This document shows positions 36,555-46,668 of a DNA stretch of 64,000 nt, one piece after another. Position 1 is the first letter of the stretch; each line of letters starts with the position of its first letter. Origin of the DNA: Deltaproteobacteria bacterium (GTDB taxonomy: Bacteria; Desulfobacterota; Binatia; Binatales; Binataceae); assembly GCA_003135135.1 (NCBI GenBank), contig PLDK01000003.1:154739-218738 (forward strand), in the 5' to 3' direction. A program made the translations under genes and the position numbers. The notes under the pieces were generated by a model. The model was not told the origin of the DNA, did no database searches, and was given only the letters and a program-made list of their open reading frames with translations.

Positions 36555-38132
36555 ATGGGACGCAATATCCTTTTCATCACCACCGATCAGCAGCGCTACG
36601 ACGCGCTGGGATGCAACGGCGGTACGATCGCGAAGACGCCGGTCGCCGACCGGCTCGCCAACCGCGGAATAAACTATCGGCGTGCGCACAATCAAAATGT
36701 CGTCTGCATGCCGGCCCGCTCCACCATGATTACCGGCCAATACGTGCGCACCCACGGCGTCGTCGCCAACGGCGTTGCCCTTCCGCCCGATTCGCCGAGC
36801 GTCGCGGCTTATCTTCACGAGCAGGCCGGTTACCACACCGCGCTGCTGGGCAAGGCGCATTTCGAGCCCGCTTTCGATTTGCAGGGGCGATGGTTCGAGA
36901 ACCGGATGGCGCGCCAGAATTCAACCGGCCCGTATCGCGGCTTCGATCGGATGGAACTGGCGATGCATTCGCCGATCGGCGGATGGCATTATTCGCTGTG
37001 GTTGCAGAAAAATTACCCCGACGAGATCGGCGGCTTCGCGCCGCTTCTGACCGCGCTAGCCGGCGGCGACACCGGCGCGCCCGAAGTGAAGTACAATCCG
37101 ATTCCGCGCGAGCATTACCACACCGACTGGGTGGCCGCGCGCACGATCGCCTACCTCGATTCGCTCGATCCCGGCGACAACTGGTTCGTGTGGATGAGTT
37201 TTCCCGACCCCCATCATCCATGGGATCCGCCGCAGGACGAAGCGCGGCGAATCAATTGGCGTGATCTCGATCTGCCCGCCGGCTATCCCGGCTCGCGCGA
37301 GAAAATTGAGAAAATACTGGCCGGCAAGCCGCGCCATTGGCTCGATTGGTACCAGGGCCGTTTCGGCAACTTCGAGGGCGGCCCCGCCAGCTTCGTCCCG
37401 TGCCGGCTCACCGAGGATCAGATTCGCGAAGTTAACGCGATGATCCACGTCGAAAACGAATTGATCGACCAGGCTTGCGGCCGCGTCCTTGCCCGAATCG
37501 CCGAGCGGGGATGGGAACCGCGCACCGACGTATTCTTCACCACCGACCACGGCGAGCTGCAAGGCGACTTCGGCTTGCTCTACAAGGGGCCGTATCACGT
37601 TGACGCGTTGATGCGGCTGCCGATGATCTGGTGTCCCGCGCCGTCAGCCAAAATCACGCACAATGAAATCGCGGAGCCGGTCGGGCAACTCGATCTCGCG
37701 CCGACCTTCTGCCAAATCGCCGGCGTCCCGGTTCCCGACTGGATGCAGGGCAAGCCGCTGCCCATCGCGCCCGGCTCGGGCCGCCAGCGCGTGATCACCG
37801 AATGGGACAGCCAGTTCGCCGCGATCGGGATGCATCTGCGCAGCATCTATCGCGACGGCTACACGCTCACCGTTTACGAGAAATCGACTCGCGACTATGG
37901 ATTCGACATCGCCAACATTCCCGCGTTTCTGGCGCCGCGCGGTCCGATTGCCGATATCCGCTACGACGGCACCGAGGGCGAGTTCTACAACCTGCGCGAG
38001 GATCCGATGCAATGGCGCAATCTGTGGAACGATCCGGCCTACGCGAAGCTCAAGTCCGATCTGCGCGCCGACCTGTACGACAATCTTCCTCCCGAGCGCA
38101 AGCCCAAGCTTCCCATAGACGCCCCCGCTTGA
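36555..38132 (+). CDS. Type I sulfatase family protein
   Basis: NILFITTDQQRYDALGCNGG; VVCMPARSTMITGQY (CxPxR formylglycine site); FFTTDHGELQGDFGLLYKGPYHVDALMRLP. Confidence 0.93.
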   Translation: MGRNILFITTDQQRYDALGCNGGTIAKTPVADRLANRGINYRRAHNQNVVCMPARSTMITGQYVRTHGVVANGVALPPDSPSVAAYLHEQAGYHTALLGKAHFEPAFDLQGRWFENRMARQNSTGPYRGFDRMELAMHSPIGGWHYSLWLQKNYPDEIGGFAPLLTALAGGDTGAPEVKYNPIPREHYHTDWVAARTIAYLDSLDPGDNWFVWMSFPDPHHPWDPPQDEARRINWRDLDLPAGYPGSREKIEKILAGKPRHWLDWYQGRFGNFEGGPASFVPCRLTEDQIREVNAMIHVENELIDQACGRVLARIAERGWEPRTDVFFTTDHGELQGDFGLLYKGPYHVDALMRLPMIWCPAPSAKITHNEIAEPVGQLDLAPTFCQIAGVPVPDWMQGKPLPIAPGSGRQRVITEWDSQFAAIGMHLRSIYRDGYTLTVYEKSTRDYGFDIANIPAFLAPRGPIADIRYDGTEGEFYNLREDPMQWRNLWNDPAYAKLKSDLRADLYDNLPPERKPKLPIDAPA

Positions 38133-38263
38133 CGCGCACGGCATCGACATGGACTCGGCGCTGGAATCCACCGGCGCCAACACCATCTTCAGCGCTTCCG
38201 TTTGAGCGCTGCTCCCGCACCCGCTATACAAGCTGACGGGTCAAACGCGCCGCGGGGAATTTC

Positions 38264-40087
38264 GTGACGCTCGAATCGAAATCGCTCGAAGCACCAAATC
38301 GCGCGGCGCGCACAGTCACCTGGACGATCCTCGGCGTCAATGCCCTACTGCTGATTATCTCCATCCCCGACTACCGGGTGAGCATCGACTCCGGCTACCA
38401 CATCTCGCTCGCGCGATGGTACGCGGCGCACGGCACCGCATGGTGGGACCATATCAATTACGGCCCCGGCGGACGGCCGAACCTGCAGGGGCCTGCGCTC
38501 CACGTCGCGATCGCAATACTCGGACTAATCCTCGGCGGCAGACCCGATTCATTCATTCTCGCCAACGCGATCCTCGCCGTCGCGCAATGGGGCGCGGCGA
38601 TGCTCACCGTGCTGTATTTCGCGCGCCGGCTCGGCGGCGATGTAGCCGCGATGTTCGCGGTCGCGTTGCTCGCGGGCAGCGCTTTTGCCGCAGGCTCGTT
38701 TTACGTCGGGATCCCTTCGGGATGGCTCTTCATATCGATACCGTGGGCGATTTATTTCTTTCTCGAAGATCGGCTCGTAGTCGCGACGCTAATCACATCC
38801 GCCGCCTGTTACATTCACCTTGGTGGATTCCTCACGGCGCCACTCGGCATTCTGGTTGCCGCGATTTTGGAACGACGCTGGCGTGCGCTGATCATCGTCG
38901 GCGTCGCCACCGCGATACTCACCTCGCCCTACTCGATTCACTTTCTGACCAATCTCGCGTGGTATCGCGGCCGCCATGGCCACGAAGCGGCGCAGCTCGA
39001 TCCGCTGACCGACATCCTGGCGATTGTGGGCGCGATCTGGCTTTTCCGCCATCCGGCGCGCCACAAATTTCTGCTCGCATGGGCCGCCGCGCCTATTTCG
39101 TGGCTGCTTCAGGATCCCAACCGCTTCGTCGCGCAATCTGCGCTCGCCGGTTCCGTGATCGCCGGCTTGTTCCTTGCCGCGATGATGGATCGTATCGCCG
39201 TCCGCGCCGTCCGTGTTGCCCTCGCCACGGTTCTCGTCGTGCTGGCGACGATCCCTAGTCTCATCGCCGAGGCGTCATGGGACGCGGGACTTCATTTTCC
39301 TTTGCTCGAGGATTGGGACCAGGCGCGCGAATTGGCTCGCGTGATCGATGACCATCACCTCAATAATCGGCTGCTCGCGATGTATTCGTCGTCGGCCGGG
39401 CCGGGAATCGCCGTATTCACTCCGGTCGTGCTGCGCAAGGGACATTGGGTCGAGGTGCAACCGCGCCACGATCCCGGCGACGATCTCTCCGCGGGCGCTC
39501 AGACCTACGTTGTGCCGCTCGCGCCTGACGATTCCGTGCTGTCGTCGATGTCACAAGCCGGTCTCGTTCAGATTTACGGCGGCACTTCGGATTGCGCCGT
39601 GATCGATCTGCTGAAGCGTGCGGATCCCAAAACGATTGTGCCTGTCGTTTCGCAAATTCTCGGCGATAACGCGGATTGGCTCGGCGACAATGCGATCAAC
39701 AACAAGATGCCGCCGCTCGCCGATTTCGTAAAGCTGCGGTCGAAAAAAGGGCTTGACGCACGCCGGGTCAGGATGGACCAGCAACGATTTCGCGCGGGCA
39801 GAATGGAAATAGCGTGCCTCGTCTACGCCTACGCAGTCGAGGACCAGTCGCCGAGACTTGCCCATCAACTTCGCGACGTCGCGCGCGGATTCGGCGAGAT
39901 GGCGAGTTTCATCAGCGATGGCGACCCGGTCGGCTTCATGAGCGACGCGCGGTTCGAGCTGTTCAAGCGCAACATGCTCGTGTTCGCCACCGCCGTTAAG
40001 GCGGCTGGATCAGATCCGTTCGAAGCGCCGCCGGTGTACGGCGCAACCGGCAAATTATTCGACGACTTCTTCGGACCCGAGGCGTAG
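38264..40087 (+). CDS. Large multi-pass membrane protein (glycosyltransferase-like)
   Basis: 607 aa; many TM segments; N-terminal ISIDSGYHISLARWYAAHGTAWW resembles membrane glycosyltransferases. Confidence 0.65.
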   Translation: MTLESKSLEAPNRAARTVTWTILGVNALLLIISIPDYRVSIDSGYHISLARWYAAHGTAWWDHINYGPGGRPNLQGPALHVAIAILGLILGGRPDSFILANAILAVAQWGAAMLTVLYFARRLGGDVAAMFAVALLAGSAFAAGSFYVGIPSGWLFISIPWAIYFFLEDRLVVATLITSAACYIHLGGFLTAPLGILVAAILERRWRALIIVGVATAILTSPYSIHFLTNLAWYRGRHGHEAAQLDPLTDILAIVGAIWLFRHPARHKFLLAWAAAPISWLLQDPNRFVAQSALAGSVIAGLFLAAMMDRIAVRAVRVALATVLVVLATIPSLIAEASWDAGLHFPLLEDWDQARELARVIDDHHLNNRLLAMYSSSAGPGIAVFTPVVLRKGHWVEVQPRHDPGDDLSAGAQTYVVPLAPDDSVLSSMSQAGLVQIYGGTSDCAVIDLLKRADPKTIVPVVSQILGDNADWLGDNAINNKMPPLADFVKLRSKKGLDARRVRMDQQRFRAGRMEIACLVYAYAVEDQSPRLAHQLRDVARGFGEMASFISDGDPVGFMSDARFELFKRNMLVFATAVKAAGSDPFEAPPVYGATGKLFDDFFGPEA

Positions 40088-40095
40088 CCGGCCGG

Positions 40096-40602
40096 CTAGG
40101 GCTTCGCGGGGAGCTCGAAGTAGGACACATCGATCAGGTCGGCCTGCGTGACTGCGAGCGCTTTCAGGATTTCATCTACCGCGCCGCGGCTCCGCTCGGG
40201 ATCGTCGCCGTCTGCGAGCGCCGCCTCGATCTCGCCGAACTCTCCAAGCTTCGCGACCCGATCGAGATGCAGGCGCACGTTGTCGCGCGTCATCAGGGTG
40301 CGCACTTTTTCGACCACCGCGATCGCGCCGAGCGCATCTTCCAGAATTCGCAGCATCCGCGCCGGGTCGGCAACCGGCACGATCTCGTAGTCGCTCAGCG
40401 TCAGCAGGCGGCTTTCGGCGCGCCGGTAGAAGATCAGAGCGGCGCTGCCGTTTTCCTCGCGCAGCTTCAGCTTGCCGCTTGCGACGCGAAAAAAAGTGTC
40501 GCGCTGATTCAGTATCGCGCGCCGCACGTATCCAAGCGCGGCCGCGCGCGCCTCGGCCTCAGCATGATTGAGGAGCCGGAACTTCGCTTCGAGGTTCTTC
40601 AT
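40096..40602 (-). CDS. CYTH-domain protein (class IV adenylate cyclase / thiamine triphosphatase-like)
   Basis: MKNLEAKFRLLNHAEAEARAAALG; QRDTFFRVASGKLKLREENGSAALIFYRR. Confidence 0.88.
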   Translation of the reverse strand: MKNLEAKFRLLNHAEAEARAAALGYVRRAILNQRDTFFRVASGKLKLREENGSAALIFYRRAESRLLTLSDYEIVPVADPARMLRILEDALGAIAVVEKVRTLMTRDNVRLHLDRVAKLGEFGEIEAALADGDDPERSRGAVDEILKALAVTQADLIDVSYFELPAKP

Positions 40603-40707
40603 TCTTTTATTTTTTCGTTTTTCGTTGATCGCGACCGCCTTGGCGTGAAAAACTTGACACTTCGGGAAGTGCGCGCATAGGCTCCCACGACTTCGCACGG
40701 GATTCAT

Positions 40708-41886
40708 TTGAGTATTCTACGGGAAACCAATCCTGACGATGCGAAACTGATCGAGGCAGGCTTCGACCCGGCCCTCGCGCCCGCCGACGCGATCGCGAAA
40801 ATCCGCGAGCTCAAGGGCAAGCCCGGCATCGCGGATGTCGCAATCGCGCGCGCACTTGGCAAGATCGCAGACGCTGGCGCCGCCGCGATGCTCACCGGGA
40901 TGGAAGCCGGCGCGGCCGGCGAGCTTCGGCGCGAAGTCCGCCGCGCGCTGTACAAGCTGAGGCAGCACGGCATCGACACGCCCGTGGCCGCTGCTCCAGC
41001 GGCCGGCACCATCCACGACAACGACGGTGAAAAAACCGCGATGCTCTCGCCGATCGACAGCGAAGGCGCGCGTATCGTCTGGATCGTCAAGCCGCGCGTG
41101 CAGGGCGGCGTGATCCGAATGTGGGCGCTGATCTCCGAGCGCGAGGGCCTGGTCGGCGCGCAGAACACTGCCCTGTCGCGGCGTGAGCTGAAATCCGAAC
41201 GCGAGGCGCTCGAACGGCGCGCGCAGGTCAAGCTGGTTGACGCCGACTGGCGCGTCGCGGACTTCATCGCGTGCGAGGCCTGGCGCAACACGCCCGAGTC
41301 GCGCCGCGGTCACGTCGGAAACTTTCTCACGCTGCGCGCTGAGTTGATCGCGTCGCCGCCGCCAACTGAACTGCTGCATCCTGTCTATGCCGAGCTTGCC
41401 ACCGAGGCGGCAGGTGAGCCGTCGCTCGAGCTGCTCAAGGAGCCGGAACTGCTCGAATGGCGGATCCCCGACGCGATCCTCAAACCCTACGTCGAGGAGA
41501 TTGCCCGCGCCGGCGAAAGCGTGATCGTCCTGAATCCACTGCACAAGCAGGAGCGCGTGAATGCCGTGATCGATCGCGCGACTGCGGAACTGCTGACGGG
41601 CGACAGCGGGCGCGCAGTCCGGCGGCGGCTCGAGGATATCGCGTACTACATGGCGCGGGCCGGACGCCGCACGCAGGCCCGATGGGCCGCGGCGGCCTCA
41701 GCGCGGCTGCGCGACGGTATCGACGTGACGAAGGTGCCTTTCTTTCAGGCCTTCATCCGCACCCAACTTGGCACGGTCGCGGCGGCCGAGCAGCAGAAGG
41801 CCGAGAATGAGACGCGGCTGATCATGACTCCGGCCGAGGCGATGCGTGCGCGCGAAGCCCGCGAAGCACGGACCCGCCGCCGCTAG
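40708..41886 (+). CDS. Hypothetical protein, 392 aa, N-terminal helical-repeat-like
   Basis: Long ORF with consistent codon bias; TTG start; no domain recognised with confidence. Confidence 0.6.
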   Translation: MSILRETNPDDAKLIEAGFDPALAPADAIAKIRELKGKPGIADVAIARALGKIADAGAAAMLTGMEAGAAGELRREVRRALYKLRQHGIDTPVAAAPAAGTIHDNDGEKTAMLSPIDSEGARIVWIVKPRVQGGVIRMWALISEREGLVGAQNTALSRRELKSEREALERRAQVKLVDADWRVADFIACEAWRNTPESRRGHVGNFLTLRAELIASPPPTELLHPVYAELATEAAGEPSLELLKEPELLEWRIPDAILKPYVEEIARAGESVIVLNPLHKQERVNAVIDRATAELLTGDSGRAVRRRLEDIAYYMARAGRRTQARWAAAASARLRDGIDVTKVPFFQAFIRTQLGTVAAAEQQKAENETRLIMTPAEAMRAREAREARTRRR

Positions 41887-41970
41887 CCGCGCTTCGATCC
41901 CGATCCGCGCCGCCAAAATCGAGTTACGATCCCTTCGATGCGCGTGGATACCGGTGCGCGCCGGCGAGAG

Positions 41971-42597
41971 TCAGAATAGTGGGCGTTGGACGGCGGCGGC
42001 GACTGGCCCGAACGAGCGCCGATGAATCGGCGAGGGGCCGAGCCTGGCGAGCGACTGCATATGCTCGTTGGTGCAATAGCCCTTGTGTTGCGCGAAGCCG
42101 TAGCCGGGGTAGATCGCGTCGAGTTCGACCATCATGCGATCGCGGGTGACTTTGGCGACGATGGAGGCGGCCGCGATGCAGAAACTTTTGCGATCGCCGC
42201 CTACGATTCGGGTCTGCGGAAGTTCGAGATCCGGAATCAGGCGGCCATCGACGAGCACGTGGCCGGGCGCCAGCTTCAATGCGGACAGCGCGCGGCGGCT
42301 CGCGGACATCGTGGCCCAGTAGATATTGAGGCGATCGATTTCGTCGACCTCGGCGATGCCGACGCCGACCGCGATGGCGCGGTCGCGGATCGGCGTGAAC
42401 AATTCTTCGCGCTGTTCGTGGCTCAACTGTTTGGAATCGTGCACGCCGCTGATGAATGTCTCGGGCGCGAAGACCACGGCGGCTGCGACGACGGGACCGG
42501 CCATCGGACCGACGCCGGCTTCGTCAACACCGGCGACGGCGTCGATGCCGAGTTTCCACAGGCGCCGTTCGTAGCGCAGGTCGGGCCGCTTGCTCAT
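41971..42597 (-). CDS. rnhB: Ribonuclease HII
   Basis: VAGVDEAGVGPMAGPVVAAAVV; VHDSKQLSHEQREEL; YPGYGFAQHKGYCTNEH. Confidence 0.94.
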   Translation of the reverse strand: MSKRPDLRYERRLWKLGIDAVAGVDEAGVGPMAGPVVAAAVVFAPETFISGVHDSKQLSHEQREELFTPIRDRAIAVGVGIAEVDEIDRLNIYWATMSASRRALSALKLAPGHVLVDGRLIPDLELPQTRIVGGDRKSFCIAAASIVAKVTRDRMMVELDAIYPGYGFAQHKGYCTNEHMQSLARLGPSPIHRRSFGPVAAAVQRPLF

Positions 42598-42640
42598 CGT
42601 GATCGTCGAGGCTCGTGAGTCACCGGTTGTGCGTCGTGGT

Positions 42641-43189
42641 TTACGCCATCCGTTTCAAACGGGCCTTGCGAATCGTCTCGGCGGTTTCATCGGGAGCGCC
42701 GATGTCGTTGAGCCGGATCGCATAGTCGGCGCTGGCGGCGGACGCGATCGTGACGTCGCCAAGTCCGATCATCCGTTGAGCGACGCGCTTGCTGACCTCG
42801 ACCGAGCGGATGTCGGCCAGTTCCATCTCGCGACGGCGTGACGCGAGCAGCCCGCGCTTTTCGATCAAGCGATCGGAAGTGAGACTCCAGCTGATGGTCC
42901 TGGAGCGAATCATGGTGACGATGAAGGTCAGCGCGCCGACGCCGATTACCGCGAAGCCGGCCTGAATCGGTTCCCGCTTCACGTGCAGCTCGTACAGCAA
43001 AATGGCGCCGATCGCGATCAGCACTGCACCGAAGAGCAAGCCCTTGGCGTAGTACCATAGCGAGGGACGGAATTGGGCCAGCGCGTACTCGCGCACCGCG
43101 GCGGGCTTGGGCGCGTACATCCGCGCACCGCATCGCGAACAAAAGGCGGCGCCTTGCTGGGTGTCGTTACCGCACTGGGGACATCTCAT
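42641..43189 (-). CDS. Zinc-ribbon and bacterial PH-domain membrane protein
   Basis: MRCPQCGNDTQQGAAFCSRCGARM; two TM segments; SLTSDRLIEKRGLLASRRREMELADIRSVEVSKRVAQRMIGLGDVTI. Confidence 0.85.
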   Translation of the reverse strand: MRCPQCGNDTQQGAAFCSRCGARMYAPKPAAVREYALAQFRPSLWYYAKGLLFGAVLIAIGAILLYELHVKREPIQAGFAVIGVGALTFIVTMIRSRTISWSLTSDRLIEKRGLLASRRREMELADIRSVEVSKRVAQRMIGLGDVTIASAASADYAIRLNDIGAPDETAETIRKARLKRMA

Positions 43190-43314
43190 CGCGCCGCCTC
43201 AAGCCACCGCATCGGGAACAGTGTCAGTCGCTGCGATTATGATGATGCGTGGCGCGTCGCGTCAATTGAAACCGCGCCGACGCCGGGCCATCGGGAACCT
43301 GCGGACTGCGCATC

Positions 43315-45474
43315 TTAGTCGGCCCAGCGGTGGCCCCAGTCGCGGGCGCAACTGAGGATGTCGATCGGGGTTCCGTCCTGCACCGCGCGGTACTTGTCCC
43401 AGAAGCTGGAATCGATTTGTTTGAGCGCAGGCGGCTCCCGCCGCCGACGCCATCGATTGCACGCGCCCGGACCGCCGTTGTAGGCCGCGTAGGCCGATCT
43501 GGCCAGATGGCCGGCGACCGGCACCGGATCAAACTTCGGCTGAGCGGACGCATAGCGCATCATGCGCGCGAGAATCTCGCAGCCCGCGCCGGCATTGTAG
43601 AGAACGTCCCACTTAAGCCGATCGATATCGTAAAAGCCGCGCCAGACGTGCTTATTCACCTGCATCAGCCCGATGTCGCCGGTCGCGGATTCAAGCCATC
43701 GGATGCCCGCCCCGGCCATTACGAACTGTCGCCAGCAGCTTTCCTGCCAGGCCGCGCTGCGCACCAGCGTGACATAGGTGGGCGAGTCGCCGGGGTCAAT
43801 GGCGCTTTCGCCGAGTTGGTGTTCGGCGCTGAGATCGAGCAGCAGCCCCATGTCGCGGCGATAAGCCTGCGCGTTGTCTTCGGTGACTACCAGACGGTAG
43901 AGGCGATTGGCGACTTCCTGGAGGCGGGGGAGCATCGCGGGCTCGTCGTCCTTGTCCTTCTCGGCGGCTGCCGCCTCTCGTGGCGACAGGACGGAGAGCA
44001 TTCGCAGCAGCAGAGGATCAAGCCGGGCGATTTGGCGCGACGCTTGACGGTTGGCGCCTGGTCCGGGCGACGCGGGAGGAATGGATCTGCCCGGCGACGC
44101 ATCCGCCGCAGGGGTGCTCGCACTGCGTGAGCTCGGCAATGCGCCGGGGGCGGAAGGCGGCACGTCCTCTTCTTCGATTGGGTGATGGCTGACGGGCGGC
44201 TCGGGGACGGCGAAAAGTTTTTTCAGGTCACGATCTTCGTGGTAGTTGAATTGAAGCGGATCGCCGGACGCATTGGGCGCCATGATATGCGCGAGGCGGC
44301 GAAGGTCGGCGGCCGAAATGCGCATCCCCAGCGCGGGCGCCGCCTGATCGAGCGCAAACAACGCGTCTCCCGACGAGATGAACGACATGAATTCGAGCGC
44401 GTGCGCCCCCAGCATCCCGCGCCGGGCGGCGGCGCGCACCGCGTCGTGCAACTGACGCCATTCGTCTAGGAACAGAATGCGCACCGGGTCGGGCCCGGCG
44501 GCGGCAGTCGGATTATTCAGCGCCTGGACCAGCCGGTAGCGGCTGTCGAGCAGGATTTGCAGCAACTGGTCGCGGAACGGTTGGTCGCCGACCGCGTCAC
44601 CGAGCTGCTTGATCGAAAAAACCAGAAACGCGTCCCACTGATCGAGCGTGTCCTGAAAGGCTTTGAGCTCGGCGGTCGTTGGCGCGGGCGCGGGCGGGGC
44701 CGCTGCACCGGGAATTGAGGTTGGAGTGGGGACGTCGGGAATCGTCATCACGAGCGTGACTCGGATGCCGTCGTCGAGTGCGACGATGTTCGGCTCGGCG
44801 GTGAGCGATGCGATTGCGGCGTGGACGCGGTCGGCGGCCTCGGACGTGATCGAATCTGAGACCATCGCGCCGAGCTGCTGAACGGCGGGTTTGAGATCGT
44901 AAGAAAATTCGTCGAGCTGCGGAATGAGGTAGCTCTTGATCAGGTCGAAGCCCCGACTGGCGAGCTGCGTTTTCTGATGAGCAGAGTCGTAGAGATTCAA
45001 ATCCGTGAAATGAAATTTAAGCTCGAGGCCGGGCGCGATGTATGGGACGCCGAGCGCCTCGACGATGCCGCTCCATTGGACAGCGTTCAGGCATTGAGAA
45101 CCCATCGAGACGCCCAAGCCGAGGCTGTCGGCGGTTTCGAGCTTCACGGTGGCCAGCCCGCTGGCGGTGGCGCGTGAGAACTCGGGATTTTCAGCGTAAA
45201 GAAACTGGCAATCGTCGCTGCCGTTCCAAAGCTGAGCGCGTCCGCCGGGCGCCGTAAAAAGATTGCGCTTGAGCGCTTCGCGCAGTGTGATGTAGTCGAT
45301 GGTGAGCGGAATCCTGACCTGGGTGGCGCGGGCGGGATCGGGCCGGGCGAGGAAGATTGCGATGGCGGCCGCGGCGGCCATCCATAACCTGACCCCTGGC
45401 CCCTTCCCTCGATGGAAGCGGAACAATCGCGGAGGCAAAGGGCGCGGCGACTGAGATCGATCGAGTGTGGTCAT
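43315..45474 (-). CDS. Large secreted protein with C-terminal lytic transglycosylase (SLT-like) domain
   Basis: AAWQESCWRQFVMAGAGIRWLESATGDIGLMQVNKHVWRGFYD; NAGAGCEILARMM; AYNGGPGA. Confidence 0.82.
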   Translation of the reverse strand: MTTLDRSQSPRPLPPRLFRFHRGKGPGVRLWMAAAAAIAIFLARPDPARATQVRIPLTIDYITLREALKRNLFTAPGGRAQLWNGSDDCQFLYAENPEFSRATASGLATVKLETADSLGLGVSMGSQCLNAVQWSGIVEALGVPYIAPGLELKFHFTDLNLYDSAHQKTQLASRGFDLIKSYLIPQLDEFSYDLKPAVQQLGAMVSDSITSEAADRVHAAIASLTAEPNIVALDDGIRVTLVMTIPDVPTPTSIPGAAAPPAPAPTTAELKAFQDTLDQWDAFLVFSIKQLGDAVGDQPFRDQLLQILLDSRYRLVQALNNPTAAAGPDPVRILFLDEWRQLHDAVRAAARRGMLGAHALEFMSFISSGDALFALDQAAPALGMRISAADLRRLAHIMAPNASGDPLQFNYHEDRDLKKLFAVPEPPVSHHPIEEEDVPPSAPGALPSSRSASTPAADASPGRSIPPASPGPGANRQASRQIARLDPLLLRMLSVLSPREAAAAEKDKDDEPAMLPRLQEVANRLYRLVVTEDNAQAYRRDMGLLLDLSAEHQLGESAIDPGDSPTYVTLVRSAAWQESCWRQFVMAGAGIRWLESATGDIGLMQVNKHVWRGFYDIDRLKWDVLYNAGAGCEILARMMRYASAQPKFDPVPVAGHLARSAYAAYNGGPGACNRWRRRREPPALKQIDSSFWDKYRAVQDGTPIDILSCARDWGHRWAD

Positions 45475-45637
45475 GAATTACCGGTCTTGGCGATCATTGC
45501 GATTTTGCCGCGCGCGCATCGTCACCGCACGCGGGTCATGTGTCAACCATTATGGCAAGTCCCGTCGTCCTTGAAAGCCGCCGTGTCGCTATTGATAATC
45601 AAGCTGGAAGCATCACCGGAAATTGCGGGTAAGCCCG

Positions 45638-46153
45638 ATGAGTACTGAACGTCAGCCGGACTTTTACGAAGCGGAACTGCCGCAGGCGTCGCTCGAACTG
45701 GCCAAGCTGCGCGCCTCCAGCGACTACGTAGCGCCGTTCGTGATCGTGCGGCGGCGCGTGATCGACGATGTCAACGAAGGCAGGATGACCGTCGATGCGA
45801 CGGTCGTAATCCGAATCGGCAACGTAGAGGAAACCGAAGCGGCCTCGGGCGTAGGCGTGGTGCACGCGCTCGACGTGGCGCTGCGCAAGGCGCTGCTGAA
45901 ATATTTTCCATACCTCGAGCCGGTGCGCGTGATCGAAACCTACCAGCATGCGACCGGCGAATCGACCGAGGCGGACGTCGTATCGGTGAAGAAATTTTCC
46001 GACGGCCAACTGCTGTGGACGACCCTGGCCAAGTCGTCGAACACGGTCGAAGCGGGATGGGTGTCGCTGCTCGACGGCTACGAATGGCGAATCATCAACG
46101 AGAACACCAGGCTGCGCCGGATGAATGCGAATCCGAGCTGGTCGAGGCGCTGA
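45638..46153 (+). CDS. Free-standing LeuA/CimA-type regulatory (allosteric dimer) domain protein
   Basis: FVIVRRRVIDDVNEGRMTVDATVVIRIG...ASGVGVVHALDVALRKALLKYFPYLEPVRVIETY...TVEAGWVSLLDGYEWRI resembles the C-terminal domain of citramalate/isopropylmalate synthases; no catalytic domain. Confidence 0.75.
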   Translation: MSTERQPDFYEAELPQASLELAKLRASSDYVAPFVIVRRRVIDDVNEGRMTVDATVVIRIGNVEETEAASGVGVVHALDVALRKALLKYFPYLEPVRVIETYQHATGESTEADVVSVKKFSDGQLLWTTLAKSSNTVEAGWVSLLDGYEWRIINENTRLRRMNANPSWSRR

Positions 46154-46184
46154 CCCCAACCTCCAACGGGGCGAGGCGATCGCG

Positions 46185-46613
46185 ATGAGCGCGGGCGAGC
46201 GGGCAGTTGGTAGCGGCAAGGCGTCGCCGGGCAAACTGGCGATTCTGTACGACGGCTCGTGCGAGCTGTGCCGCGCGAGCGTCGACGGAGTCATGCAATT
46301 CGACAACTCGGGAGCGATCGAGCCGCTCGATCTTCATCGCGAAGAAGTGCGCGCGCAGTTTCCCGGGCTGACGCGCGAAAATCTGCTCGAGCAATTGCAC
46401 GCGGTGGACGAGCGCGGGCGCGTGTACCGCGGCGCGCGGGCGATCAACGAAATACTGCGCTGCCAGCGCGGGCTGCGGGGCTACCTCGCGTACCTGTGGT
46501 ACATCCCGCCGTATGCGTGGCTCGCGGATTGGCAGTACAAGCGCATCGCGGCGTCGCGATACGCACGCGATCCGCGCGGCAAGTTGAAGGGGAAAGCGGC
46601 CCCGCAGCGCTAG
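46185..46613 (+). CDS. DCC (DUF393) thiol-disulfide oxidoreductase family protein
   Basis: KLAILYDGSCELCRASVDGVMQFD; YDGxCxLC motif. Confidence 0.88.
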   Translation: MSAGERAVGSGKASPGKLAILYDGSCELCRASVDGVMQFDNSGAIEPLDLHREEVRAQFPGLTRENLLEQLHAVDERGRVYRGARAINEILRCQRGLRGYLAYLWYIPPYAWLADWQYKRIAASRYARDPRGKLKGKAAPQR

Positions 46614-46619
46614 CGGGGC
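46599..46619. terminator. Possible terminator-like hairpin at the end of the DCC gene
   Basis: gccccgc-agcgcta-gcggggc perfect 7-bp stem containing the stop codon; no U-tract. Confidence 0.3.
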
Positions 46620-46668
46620 GCAGCTTGTTCGAGATCGCGAGCGCACGATAAGCTGAGCGCTTGCACTC

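Noticed and set aside
38133-38206. Short codon-like stretch DAHGIDMDSALESTGANTIFSASV after the sulfatase stop
   Set aside because: Considered as a frameshifted sulfatase C-terminus or microprotein, but too short and with no recognised similarity.
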